From the NCBI GenBank assembly GCA_018267195.1, contig JAFDYY010000014.1, positions 1-59,433 of the forward strand: a stretch of 59,433 bases of DNA, read 5' to 3'. A model generated the notes under the pieces. The model was not told the origin of the DNA and ran no database searches. It saw nothing but the letters and a program-made list of their open reading frames with translations. The DNA is from Bacteroidota bacterium (GTDB taxonomy: Bacteria > Bacteroidota > Bacteroidia > Cytophagales > Cyclobacteriaceae). Shown piece after piece: positions 32,688 through 41,290 of this stretch (its first letter is position 1; every line of letters starts with the position of its first letter). Made by a program: the position numbers and the translations under genes.

Positions 32688-33961
32688 TGCGGGTTGCTTC
32701 AGTCGGATTCCTACTTTTGATAAGCTGCTCGCCTGCCTTACAAATAAAAAAACAAGTTCTACAATCCGAAAAATCGCTGCACGATCAGGTTGGGTTCTAC
32801 TTAGCCGAATTAAATTCATCCAAGCCCCTGGTGGATGTTAATGGAGCCACGTATTTTACACCGGCCTCCAACACCAAAATTTTTACTCTGTACACCTCGT
32901 TGCGCCTATTAGGCGACTCCCTTGTTGCCTTGAAGTATATTCAAAAAAATGATTCCCTCTTTTTTCAGGGTATGGGCGACCCTTCTTTTCTTTATTCGAG
33001 TATTTATAATAATAGCCGAACTTATTTCTTTTTTAAAAATGCAGCCGGTAAGCTTTATTTTAATTCTTCCAACTTTCAGACTGAATCATTAGGGCCGGGC
33101 TGGGCTTGGGACGACTACAACTATTATTATTCGGCCGAACGCTCTTCTTTCCCTATCTATGGAAACCTTATCTCCATCCAAAAAAAAGAAGGCGGGTTTG
33201 ATTTCCAGCCTAAACACTTTGCGACCGATTGGCAATCGGCAAATGAAAAACAGGCAGAAGAAGAAATAGTACGGGGGATCGATTCAAACCACCTTACCTA
33301 TTATCCTTCCGAAAAAAGAAATAAATCGTGGCAAATCCCTTTCCGCAGTAGCCCCGATCTCACGGCTGGTTTGCTGAGCGACACTTTGCACCGAAAAGTA
33401 GAAGTAGCGACCTCATTTCCCTCCGGAAAATATTTCTTGCTGAAAAGCATTCCGGTGGATAGTGCCTATAAACCGATGATGACGGAGAGCGATAATTTTG
33501 TGGCGGAGCAATTGCTATTACAATGTGCGGCCATAGTAAGCGATACGCTGAAACCGGAAATGGCTATTCGTTATGCTACACAAAATTTTTTGTCTGATTT
33601 GCCCGATGTACCTCAGTGGGTAGATGGCTCCGGGCTTTCGCGTTTCAATTTGTTTACCCCGCGATCAATAGTGGCGCTTTGGAAAAAAATCTATACCGTT
33701 TCATCGAAAGAAAGATTATTTGCCTTGCTGGCTGTGGGAGGAAAAAGCGGCACTTTAAAAAAATTATACAAAAGCGAAACGCCTTATATTTTTGGTAAGA
33801 CCGGATCCCTGTCGAACGTCCAGTGCCTGAGTGGGTTTTTAATAACCAAAAAAAATAAAATTTTAGTATTTAGTTTCATGCACAATAATTTTACCTCATC
33901 GGGCAGTTTGGTACGTCAGAATATTCAAACCATTCTGGAAAAAGTACGCATCAGCTACTGA
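32687..33961 (+). CDS. PBP4-type D-Ala-D-Ala carboxypeptidase lipoprotein
   Basis: A 424-residue peptidase of family S13 (DacB/PBP4). It starts with a lipoprotein signal (lipobox LISC), unlike the plain signal peptide of E. coli DacB. SxxK is S61-N-T-K64, SxN appears in ESDNFVAEQLL, and KTG is at 371-373. The enzyme trims or cuts peptide cross-links in peptidoglycan. It is shorter than E. coli PBP4 (477), so the insertion domain is reduced. The next gene encodes a NagZ-like glycosidase, supporting a wall-turnover role. Confidence 0.88.
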   Translation: MRVASVGFLLLISCSPALQIKKQVLQSEKSLHDQVGFYLAELNSSKPLVDVNGATYFTPASNTKIFTLYTSLRLLGDSLVALKYIQKNDSLFFQGMGDPSFLYSSIYNNSRTYFFFKNAAGKLYFNSSNFQTESLGPGWAWDDYNYYYSAERSSFPIYGNLISIQKKEGGFDFQPKHFATDWQSANEKQAEEEIVRGIDSNHLTYYPSEKRNKSWQIPFRSSPDLTAGLLSDTLHRKVEVATSFPSGKYFLLKSIPVDSAYKPMMTESDNFVAEQLLLQCAAIVSDTLKPEMAIRYATQNFLSDLPDVPQWVDGSGLSRFNLFTPRSIVALWKKIYTVSSKERLFALLAVGGKSGTLKKLYKSETPYIFGKTGSLSNVQCLSGFLITKKNKILVFSFMHNNFTSSGSLVRQNIQTILEKVRISY

Positions 33962-34018
33962 TATCTGGCTCACTCTAAAATTGTGCATCTTTGCTTGGTT
34001 GTACTTAAAAACATCTCC

Positions 34019-35251
34019 ATGAAATTCGGTTCACTCATCATTCTCTTTTTTCTTTCGTTTTATGGATCAGCGCAAACGCCCGACAGCCTCAGCATAAAAA
34101 TCGGGCAAATGATTATGATCGGTATGCCCAAAGCAGAAGTAGATTCGGCCGTGTTGGCCGAAGTGAAAACCGGAAAAGTAGGCGCGCTCATTTATTTTGA
34201 AAAGAATATCCCCAAATCTTCCAGCGCCTTTGCCGCTTTTAAAAAAATGAGTTGGACCTACCAAAAGGCGGCCTCCATTCCGCTTTTTATCTGCATTGAT
34301 CAGGAAGGAGGAAAAGTAAACCGACTGAAAGAAAAATATGGATTTACCCGATCGGTTACGGCACAAGATATAGGCAAGTCGAAGTCTTTAGATTCAGTCA
34401 GGTTTTATGCGGAAGCAACGGCTGCCACTTTAGCGGGGTTGGGCATCAACGTAAATTTTGCACCTTGTGTAGATGTAGCCGTTAACCCGGATAACCCGGT
34501 CATTGTAAAGCACGGAAGATCGTACTCAGCCAATGAAGATTCGGTTAGCTTGTTTGCCAAAGAAGTAGTAAAAGAGCACCGCAAGTATGGAGTAGTAACC
34601 ACCCTTAAACATTTTCCGGGCCATGGCAGTTCGCAAGACGACACGCACTTAGGCTTGGCCGATGTAACGAACACATGGCAAGAAAGAGAACTAAAACCTT
34701 ACCGCGAACTTATTAGCACGGGGTATGCCGATGCCATCATGACCAGCCACATTGTCAATAAAAAATTAGATCATCACGCTTTGCCGGGAACCTTATCTAA
34801 ATCCATACTCGATAGCCTGCTGAGAAAAAAATTAGGTTACCGGGGGGTTATTTTTTCGGACGATATGCAGATGAAAGCCATTGCCAGCAATTATGGATTA
34901 GAAGAAGCCATCCGGCTTTCAATCAACGCGGGGGTTGACATTTTGTGTTTCTCAAATAACATTCAAGGTGTGGAAGAACGCACCGTAGAGAAAGTGCACA
35001 CCATCATAAAAAAATTTGTAAACAATGGAGCCATTCCGGTTTCCAGAATAGACGAATCGTATCACCGGGTAATGAACCTGAAAAAGCGATTTGGCGGAAC
35101 CGAACTGGAAGTAGCCAAAAAAATGAATGTAGAATTGACTCAGAAAATAGCCGGGCAAGCCGAAGCCTTAAAGAAAACCAATGAGGAATTGCAGCAATGG
35201 GTTGACGGCAAAATAAAATGGAAAAAGAAAAAGAAACCTAAAAAAACATAA
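34019..35251 (+). CDS. Family 3 glycoside hydrolase (NagZ-like)
   Basis: A 410-residue exported member of glycoside hydrolase family 3, N-terminal catalytic domain only. A signal peptide covers residues 1-17 (ending YGSAQ). Motifs: IDQEGGKVNRL, KHFPGHGSSQDDTHLGL (the NagZ-type His/Asp loop) and GVIFSDDMQM, where the Asp nucleophile lies. These indicate a beta-N-acetylglucosaminidase acting on muropeptides. The C-terminal 60 residues are a Lys/Glu-rich coil ending in KKKKPKK. ATG at 34019 is chosen over an upstream GTG because it starts the signal peptide. Confidence 0.9.
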   Translation: MKFGSLIILFFLSFYGSAQTPDSLSIKIGQMIMIGMPKAEVDSAVLAEVKTGKVGALIYFEKNIPKSSSAFAAFKKMSWTYQKAASIPLFICIDQEGGKVNRLKEKYGFTRSVTAQDIGKSKSLDSVRFYAEATAATLAGLGINVNFAPCVDVAVNPDNPVIVKHGRSYSANEDSVSLFAKEVVKEHRKYGVVTTLKHFPGHGSSQDDTHLGLADVTNTWQERELKPYRELISTGYADAIMTSHIVNKKLDHHALPGTLSKSILDSLLRKKLGYRGVIFSDDMQMKAIASNYGLEEAIRLSINAGVDILCFSNNIQGVEERTVEKVHTIIKKFVNNGAIPVSRIDESYHRVMNLKKRFGGTELEVAKKMNVELTQKIAGQAEALKKTNEELQQWVDGKIKWKKKKKPKKT

Positions 35252-35253
35252 TC

Positions 35254-35625
35254 ATGGAAACCGTAGAACAAGGCGATCCGCAAAAAATTAAAAAAGCAAA
35301 ATCAGAGCAGGAAAATAAAACGCTGAGGCAAGCGCGAATAACAGCCATAGTTTTCGCACTCTTGACTACGATGGCATTCATCAGTCTGGTGTATGCGTAT
35401 GTTCAAAAAGGAATAGCCGAAGAATCGAATCAAGAAGCTATTAAACAGACTGAACTGGCTCGCGCAGCTACAGCCCAACTTCGACAATGTCAAGAGGAAG
35501 CAGCCCGGCAAATGAAGATAGCAGAAAGGAATGCTTTAGAAGCCCAACGTCAACAAAAATTGGCCGAAGAGCAAATGCAGAGGATGGGAACGCATAAACA
35601 ATTACAGCAAAAAATAAAGAAATGA
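35254..35625 (+). CDS. Small single-helix coiled-coil protein
   Basis: A 123-residue protein with a charged N-terminus, one membrane helix (about residues 32-49) and a Gln/Ala/Glu-rich coiled coil (about 55-120). Such short helix-plus-coil segments resemble the linker found between kinase-like and WD40 or FGE parts in Bacteroidota proteins, but here it stands alone. It begins two bases after the glycosidase stop and overlaps the next start by four bases (ATGA), so it belongs to this operon. Function unknown. Confidence 0.75.
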   Translation: METVEQGDPQKIKKAKSEQENKTLRQARITAIVFALLTTMAFISLVYAYVQKGIAEESNQEAIKQTELARAATAQLRQCQEEAARQMKIAERNALEAQRQQKLAEEQMQRMGTHKQLQQKIKK

Positions 35626-36419
35626 ATTTTAGTGTAATCTCAGCACAAGGAACGGAAGCCCCCATACTGGTAAGCGTGCCACATTGTGGTATGGAATTCC
35701 CCGATGAGCTGAAAGACCAATACCACCCCCGGCTGGCCAACGCGCCAGACGATACCGATTGGTTTGTACATCAACTATATGATTTTGCCCCGGCTATGGG
35801 TATGATGATGATTGCAGCAAAATACAGCCGTTGGGTAATCGATCTTAACCGCAACCCGCAGAGCAAACCGCTGTACTCTGATGGGCGCATTATAACGGAA
35901 CTGTGCCCGACTACTACTTTTTTGGGTGAACCGATTTACCGGGATGCCCGGAAGCAGGTAGATCAGGCAGAAGTGAATCACCGGTTAAAAAATTATTTTT
36001 ACCCGTATCATAATGCTATTGAAGAACACCTGACTCGGTTGAAAAATAAATTTGGCCAAGTGCTGCTGTGGGATTGTCATTCCATCCGGCAGACGGTTCG
36101 CACGATTCAAAAAGAAAAATTTCCGGATTTGATTTTGGGCGATGCCGATGGCACCTCGGCCTCGCCCGGTTTGATTGAAACTACGCTGCGTGCATTGGAT
36201 CGCAGCGGGTATTCCGTCAGTCACAATCACCCATTTAAAGGAGGGTACATCACCCGCCATTTCGGCATGCCCATAGAAAACATTCATGCGTTGCAACTGG
36301 AAATGACAAAAGTAAATTACATGGACGACAGCGAAACCAAGTATGATCCAAGCCGCGCCAACAAAATGCGCGAAGTCTTAAGAAGGGTTTTCAGTAACCT
36401 GATCGAGCATCTGGCCTAA
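35622..36419 (+). CDS. N-formylglutamate amidohydrolase family protein
   Basis: A 265-residue member of the FGase (HutG-like) family of zinc hydrolases. Typical segments are VSVPHCGMEFPDEL near the N-terminus, RWVIDLNRNP, LLWDCHSIRQTV and a C-terminal HALQLEMTK. The family cleaves N-formyl-L-glutamate to formate and glutamate in the histidine route, but relatives act on other N-acyl amino acids. No hut genes are nearby, so the substrate is uncertain. It is translationally coupled to the coiled-coil gene. Confidence 0.88.
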   Translation: MNFSVISAQGTEAPILVSVPHCGMEFPDELKDQYHPRLANAPDDTDWFVHQLYDFAPAMGMMMIAAKYSRWVIDLNRNPQSKPLYSDGRIITELCPTTTFLGEPIYRDARKQVDQAEVNHRLKNYFYPYHNAIEEHLTRLKNKFGQVLLWDCHSIRQTVRTIQKEKFPDLILGDADGTSASPGLIETTLRALDRSGYSVSHNHPFKGGYITRHFGMPIENIHALQLEMTKVNYMDDSETKYDPSRANKMREVLRRVFSNLIEHLA

Positions 36420-36421
36420 GG

Positions 36422-36967
36422 TTATTTCACTTTGTTGATCCTGACTTTACTAAATATGCCCGATTTAATAATTGACATCATTTGCTTACGGGTAGGGGTA
36501 ATTTCATAAAAGGTATCTTCTTTCCGTTTAATTTCTTTCACCTTCAAAGTTTTTGAAAGCTTCTTGAGCCGTTCGCTCCCGCTTTTTTCATCCTGAATGT
36601 CGATGGCCATGTATTCAATAGATTTATCCGGGTTCTGTTTGATGAGCCGCAACACCCACTGGTCGCCCAACCTGAAATTGACAAAATAATAACCTTCATA
36701 AAATTTTAACACGAGCGAGTCGCTCAGAGTGCCGCGGGTTAGCCAGTCCACATCCTTTTTATCTTTCATGCGGTAGCCCCACGGCTCGATGATGAGTGTA
36801 TCGGCAAAATCGCCCGTGGAGGGGTCGATCATTTGGTAAACTCCGCGAAGCGAAGCAGGTACTTCTTTCAGGGCTTCGGTCCCGGCAGGCTGGGGGGTTT
36901 TAAAGGTTACTTCTTTGCACGAATACAGGAGCAACGACCAAAATAAAATTAACGGGAGTGCCTTCAT
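36422..36967 (-). CDS. Lipoprotein of unknown function
   Basis: A 181-residue protein with a lipoprotein signal (hydrophobic residues 4-15, lipobox LYSC, Cys17). The rest is a compact alpha/beta region with an early segment SLRGVYQMIDPSTG, reminiscent of small lipocalin-like domains, and a basic C-terminus. No family is recognised. It converges on the preceding gene with only two bases between the stops. Confidence 0.75.
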   Translation of the reverse strand: MKALPLILFWSLLLYSCKEVTFKTPQPAGTEALKEVPASLRGVYQMIDPSTGDFADTLIIEPWGYRMKDKKDVDWLTRGTLSDSLVLKFYEGYYFVNFRLGDQWVLRLIKQNPDKSIEYMAIDIQDEKSGSERLKKLSKTLKVKEIKRKEDTFYEITPTRKQMMSIIKSGIFSKVRINKVK

Positions 36968-37035
36968 AAGATGAATCCTTTAAATGGAACGCAGCATCTG
37001 AGGGAATGTTGCTTTTTCTTTTTACAAGTTAAGGC

Positions 37036-37043
37036 TATTTTTG
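37036..37043 (+). promoter_or_regulatory. -7 element TATTTTTG seven bases before the start codon
   Basis: This exact TAnnTTTG element ends seven bases before the ATG at 37051. With the usual start about 4-7 bases beyond the element, the transcript would be leaderless or nearly so. A TTG lies 24 bases upstream (37009-37011). Confidence 0.55.
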
Positions 37044-37050
37044 GGAAGTT

Positions 37051-37542
37051 ATGATCTTCAGTTTTATTCTATGGGGGTGGGGATGGGTTCACCCGGTTCA
37101 TATATCAGTTACCGAAATTAACTATAATGAAAAAAATAAATCGCTCGAAATTATTTCGCGTGTTTTCGTTGATGAGCTGGAATTGGGCGTACGTGCCCAG
37201 CGCAAAGAACCTGAGCTTGATTTGCTGGCCCCGCCCAAAGCAGCCACTACTAAAGATTTGGTAAGTGCCTACTACCGCCTTCATTTTAAGGTGAAGATTG
37301 ACGGGAAGCCGGCTTTGTTGAATTTTGTAGCCTACGAAAAAGAAGACATCTCCATCGTATCCTACATTGAAATAGTGAATGTAAAAAAACTAAAAACCAT
37401 CGAGGTCTTTAATGACCTTGTTACCGAAATTCATGACGACCAATCGAACCTGGTACATGTTACCTACAAAAGCCCCGTAAAGAGCGTGCGGCTGACCCGC
37501 AACAATACTTCGGAAATTTTTCATTTCGACATTAAAAAATAA
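37051..37542 (+). CDS. DUF6702-like exported protein
   Basis: A 163-residue protein with a very short hydrophobic N-terminus followed by HPVHISVTEINYN, the hallmark of small exported Bacteroidota proteins now grouped as DUF6702. The remainder is a beta-rich domain with RVFVDELE and a C-terminal HFDIKK. I infer a periplasmic or outer-membrane-linked role. The gene appears to be transcribed from a promoter directly against its start. tpiA follows 28 bases later. Confidence 0.78.
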   Translation: MIFSFILWGWGWVHPVHISVTEINYNEKNKSLEIISRVFVDELELGVRAQRKEPELDLLAPPKAATTKDLVSAYYRLHFKVKIDGKPALLNFVAYEKEDISIVSYIEIVNVKKLKTIEVFNDLVTEIHDDQSNLVHVTYKSPVKSVRLTRNNTSEIFHFDIKK

Positions 37543-37570
37543 ATTTCTTTACCACTAACTAACCTATGCC

Positions 37571-38332
37571 ATGCGAAAAAAAATTGTAGCCGGAAATTGG
37601 AAAATGAATAAAACACTCAGTGAAGCAAAAGTGCTGGTAGCCGAGGTAATGGGAATGATCTCAAGCGAAGTGAAAGCGAATACGCAAGTAGTGCTGTGTG
37701 TACCGTTTCCTTATCTGTTGCCCATCAAAAATCAATTGGGGAATTCATCGGTCGTTACAGGTGCTCAAAATTGCAGTGAGCACGACTGGGGTGCTTACAC
37801 CGGAGAAGTTTCTGCCCCGATGCTGAAATCAATGGAAGTTCCTTACGTCATCCTTGGCCACAGCGAGCGCAGACAATATTTTAGTGAAGACGGTAAATTG
37901 CTGGCCACGAAGATAAATAAGGTATTGGCTGCCGGACTTACACCTATTTTTTGCTGTGGCGAGCCATTAGAAATACGCGAAGCGGGCACGCACGAAAAAT
38001 TAGTGAAGCAACAAGTGGAGGAAGCCTTGTTTTATTTAAGTGCTGATGAACTGAAAAAAGTAGTAATTGCCTATGAGCCGGTATGGGCTATTGGCACCGG
38101 CAAAACAGCCACGGCACAACAAGCCCAGGAGATGCACGCGGTCATTCGGAAACAACTGGCTTCAAAATACGGAGAGGCGGTGGCTAATGAAATTTCTATT
38201 TTATATGGAGGTAGCGTAAACGCTAAAAATGCAGCCGAACTTTTTGCCTGCCCCGATGTGGATGGCGGCCTGGTGGGCGGTGCCTCGCTGAAGTCAAGGG
38301 AGTTTGTAGATGTGGTAAAAGCGATGAAATAA
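37571..38332 (+). CDS. tpiA: Triosephosphate isomerase
   Basis: A 253-residue triosephosphate isomerase. It starts MRKKIVAGNWKMNK, with the substrate Lys; catalytic H97 is in ILGHSERRQYF, catalytic E169 in AYEPVWAIGTGKTA, and the phosphate loop LYGGSVNAKNA is near the end. It interconverts dihydroxyacetone phosphate and glyceraldehyde-3-phosphate in glycolysis. The stop TAA overlaps the start of a previously unlisted small gene by one base. Confidence 0.98.
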   Translation: MRKKIVAGNWKMNKTLSEAKVLVAEVMGMISSEVKANTQVVLCVPFPYLLPIKNQLGNSSVVTGAQNCSEHDWGAYTGEVSAPMLKSMEVPYVILGHSERRQYFSEDGKLLATKINKVLAAGLTPIFCCGEPLEIREAGTHEKLVKQQVEEALFYLSADELKKVVIAYEPVWAIGTGKTATAQQAQEMHAVIRKQLASKYGEAVANEISILYGGSVNAKNAAELFACPDVDGGLVGGASLKSREFVDVVKAMK

Positions 38333-38511
38333 TGAGGAGTAGCATCAAGATGGTATTTTTATTTTTTTTAATCTTGACCTTCTCAATCCTTTTGTCGCAC
38401 TACCTCTTTGCTAAAAGTTGGTTTAGAAGTGGTACAGACGGAATCTTTGCAGCCTGTATTGGTGGAGCCATAATGGTTGGGTTAACCAAAAAAGCTTTTA
38501 ACAAAAATTAG
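38332..38511 (+). CDS. 59-residue membrane protein coupled to tpiA
   Basis: A short gene starting ATG at 38332, one base inside the tpiA stop (TAATG). The product has a basic N-terminus (MRSSIKM), a hydrophobic helix (about residues 8-26), a polar turn (AKSWFRSGTDG), a second helix (about 38-52) and a basic end (LTKKAFNKN), so it is a likely two-helix membrane protein. It ends eight bases before the convergent proS gene, which leaves no room for another element. Function unknown; the coupling and topology support a real gene. Confidence 0.65.
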   Translation: MRSSIKMVFLFFLILTFSILLSHYLFAKSWFRSGTDGIFAACIGGAIMVGLTKKAFNKN

Positions 38512-38519
38512 TAACATCC

Positions 38520-39995
38520 TCAATATGCTCGGGCAAACAACACCCGTTGCTTCGAGGGCTTCCCCGAATAGATGCACTGTCCATTTTCTTCGGGAGCCTC
38601 CAACGGAATGCAGCGAATGGTGGCTTTGGTTTCTTCTTTAATGGCGGCTTCGGTTTCTTTCGTTCCGTCCCAATGAGCTAAAATAAACCCGGGGGTTTCG
38701 TCCAACGCTTTTTTAAATTCTTCATAAGAATCAATTTTGCGCAGGTGGTCAGTACGGAATTTCAATGCTTTTTGATAAATGTTCTGTTGAATAGAATCCA
38801 ATAATCTTGGAATTTCATTTGTCACGTCATCCATCTTCATCACTTGTTTTTCTTTGGTATCCCGGCGGGCCACTTCCACCGTTCCGTTTTCCAGATCGCG
38901 CGGGCCGATGGCAATGCGCACCGGCACTCCGCGCATTTCATATTCGGCAAATTTAAAGCCCGGCTTGTGGGTATCCCGATTGTCAAATTTTACGGAGTAT
39001 CCTTGTTGGCGCAAGGCGGAAGCGATTGATTCTACCTTGTCGGAAATCCTGATCAGTTCGTCTTCATTTTTAAAAATCGGAACGATCACAACATGAATCG
39101 GTGCCAGTTTGGGAGGTAAAATCAACCCATCGTCATCGCTGTGTGCCATGATGAGCGCGCCCATCAAACGGGTGCTTACACCCCACGAAGTGCCCCACAC
39201 CAGTTCGAGTTTGCCTTCTTTGTTAGTAAACTGCACATCAAATGCTTTGGCAAAATTTTGCCCGAGAAAATGCGAAGTGCCGGCCTGGAGGGCTTTGCCA
39301 TCTTGCATCAGGGCTTCAATGCAGTAAGTATCTATAGCACCCGGAAATTTTTCGCCCTCGGTTTTCTTTCCTTTAATAACTGGTACGGCCATAAAATTTT
39401 CTACAAAATCGGCATACACATCCAGCATCTGGCGGGTTTCTTTTACGGCCTCTTCGGCCGAGGCGTGTGCGGTGTGGCCTTCTTGCCAAAGAAATTCTGC
39501 TGTGCGCAAAAACAAGCGGGTGCGCATTTCCCACCGCACTACATTGCACCATTGGTTGATTAAGATGGGAAGGTCGCGATACGATTGTATCCATTTTTTG
39601 TAGCTGTTCCAAATCACGGTTTCAGAGGTGGGCCTCACAATCAGTTCTTCTTCCAGTTTGGCTTCCGGGTCCACCACTATTCCGCTGCCATCGCTGGCAT
39701 TTTTTAACCGGTAGTGGGTAACAATTGCACACTCTTTAGCAAAGCCCTCTACGTGGCTTGCTTCTTTGGCGAGAAAAGATTTGGGCACGAATAAGGGAAA
39801 ATAAGCATTGGTATGCCCGGTGTCTTTAAACATTTTATCAAGTGCTTGCTGCATTTTCTCCCAAATGCTGAAGCCGTATGGTTTTATTACCATGCAGCCG
39901 CGCACGTCAGAGTTTTCTGCCAGATCGGCTTTTTTCACTAAATCAATGTACCACTGCGAGTAATCTTGGCTGCGGCTGGTTATTTCCTTTCCCAT
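38520..39995 (-). CDS. proS: Prolyl-tRNA synthetase (short, eukaryote/archaea-like type)
   Basis: A 491-residue class II prolyl-tRNA synthetase of the shorter, archaeal/eukaryote-like type, without the editing domain inserted in E. coli ProS. Motif 2 lies in [30 protein letters not shown] and motif 3 in [17 protein letters not shown]. The C-terminal zinc-type domain ends in the ARAY tyrosine typical of this group. It charges tRNA-Pro. Terminator not seen; the gene is convergent with the tpiA operon. Confidence 0.97.
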   Translation of the reverse strand: MGKEITSRSQDYSQWYIDLVKKADLAENSDVRGCMVIKPYGFSIWEKMQQALDKMFKDTGHTNAYFPLFVPKSFLAKEASHVEGFAKECAIVTHYRLKNASDGSGIVVDPEAKLEEELIVRPTSETVIWNSYKKWIQSYRDLPILINQWCNVVRWEMRTRLFLRTAEFLWQEGHTAHASAEEAVKETRQMLDVYADFVENFMAVPVIKGKKTEGEKFPGAIDTYCIEALMQDGKALQAGTSHFLGQNFAKAFDVQFTNKEGKLELVWGTSWGVSTRLMGALIMAHSDDDGLILPPKLAPIHVVIVPIFKNEDELIRISDKVESIASALRQQGYSVKFDNRDTHKPGFKFAEYEMRGVPVRIAIGPRDLENGTVEVARRDTKEKQVMKMDDVTNEIPRLLDSIQQNIYQKALKFRTDHLRKIDSYEEFKKALDETPGFILAHWDGTKETEAAIKEETKATIRCIPLEAPEENGQCIYSGKPSKQRVLFARAY

Positions 39996-40139
39996 TTTTT
40001 TATTCTTTTTTTATCTCTTTTTAAAGAATGGCAAATATATTCAGTCATTTGCACGTTCGGCTTCAAAATTGAAGAAAGTGTTAGAAAAACTATCCGGTTT
40101 GAGTAAATTTACGTTACTAAGATTGTAAACTCTTCGATT

Positions 40140-41240
40140 ATGAAAACCAAAACGATGTTGATATCCTTGCTGGCCATGGCTTTGGGGATTTCCGTTTTCG
40201 CACAAGAAGATGACGATATGTATTTTACTTCGAAAGACCGGGCTAAACTGGCCATTAGTACGCGCGAAGAAGTTGTGATGACATCAGTCAAAGAAAGCAG
40301 ATCGGTTGCTTCGATTACACCATCCGATTCGTATTCGGCACGAAATGAAAACCCCGAATATGTAGCTGGCCAAAGAACCAGCTCAAATAGTTCATACTAT
40401 TCATCAAATTATAACTACCAGCCGTTGTCATCCTCATCCGGTTATTATTCTGGGAATTATAATAATAACTATAACAATAACAATAATTATGGCTATGGGG
40501 GCAGTTACTATGGCTATAACCCATACTCTTATTACTCGCCTTACAGCATGGGGTATGGATACAGTCCGTTTAGTTATGGCATGGGCTATGGTATGTACGG
40601 TATGGGGATGGGGTATGGATATGGGTTAGGCTACCCGATGATGAATTATGGTATGGGGTACGGAATGGGTTATGGTTATGGATACAGCATGGGTTATAAT
40701 AGCCTGTATGGTATGTATCCTTATATGAGTTATGGCTTTGGTAATCCTTATAGCTATTCCGGGTACGGCTATGGTTATGGCTATCCTTATGGAGGAACCG
40801 TGGCCGGAGGTACTGTAAACGAAAACAATCGTAATCTGTATGGTGGGCGTGCCACCCGCACCGGATCGCCTTCGCAAGGATACTACTCTAACACGGGCCG
40901 GAGTAATGCTTCTTATTTTAACCGTAGTAATTATTCCAATACCGTTAATTCGCGCAACAGTTCGTCATACTACTCTAATGCCTGGAAACAATCATCGGCT
41001 ACGGCTAACCGGTCAGTCTGGACGAACAACAACCGCGGTTCTTGGTCAACCGGTAATTCCGGTTCGCGCTCTAATTGGTTCAACAGCAATACAGGCAATC
41101 AGGGTAATTCTAATTCCTGGATGAGGCCGAGCACATCGTTTGGCGGAATGAGGAATAGTGGATTCTCCGGTGGTGGCTTTGGAGGAGGACATTCCGGTGG
41201 AGGGTTTAGCGGAGGTGGGCACGGTGGCGGAAGACGATAA
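40140..41240 (+). CDS. Gly/Tyr-rich repetitive secreted protein
   Basis: A 366-residue protein with a signal peptide (residues 1-21, ending SVFAQ), an acidic start (EDDDMYF), then Ser/Asn/Tyr-rich low complexity (about 65-115), a Gly-Tyr-Met block with GYG and GMG repeats (about 115-225), an Asn/Ser/Arg region and a Gly-rich tail with GGGFGGGHSGGG repeats ending in RR. It has no globular domain that I can see. Composition recalls matrix, adhesive or phase-separating proteins. It precedes a FadL-like outer-membrane protein by 50 bases on the same strand. Function unknown. Confidence 0.75.
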   Translation: MKTKTMLISLLAMALGISVFAQEDDDMYFTSKDRAKLAISTREEVVMTSVKESRSVASITPSDSYSARNENPEYVAGQRTSSNSSYYSSNYNYQPLSSSSGYYSGNYNNNYNNNNNYGYGGSYYGYNPYSYYSPYSMGYGYSPFSYGMGYGMYGMGMGYGYGLGYPMMNYGMGYGMGYGYGYSMGYNSLYGMYPYMSYGFGNPYSYSGYGYGYGYPYGGTVAGGTVNENNRNLYGGRATRTGSPSQGYYSNTGRSNASYFNRSNYSNTVNSRNSSSYYSNAWKQSSATANRSVWTNNNRGSWSTGNSGSRSNWFNSNTGNQGNSNSWMRPSTSFGGMRNSGFSGGGFGGGHSGGGFSGGGHGGGRR

Positions 41241-41290
41241 TCTTTTTATAAACCACTGTTCGTCTTTTTTATCTGCATTAATTTTCAGCT

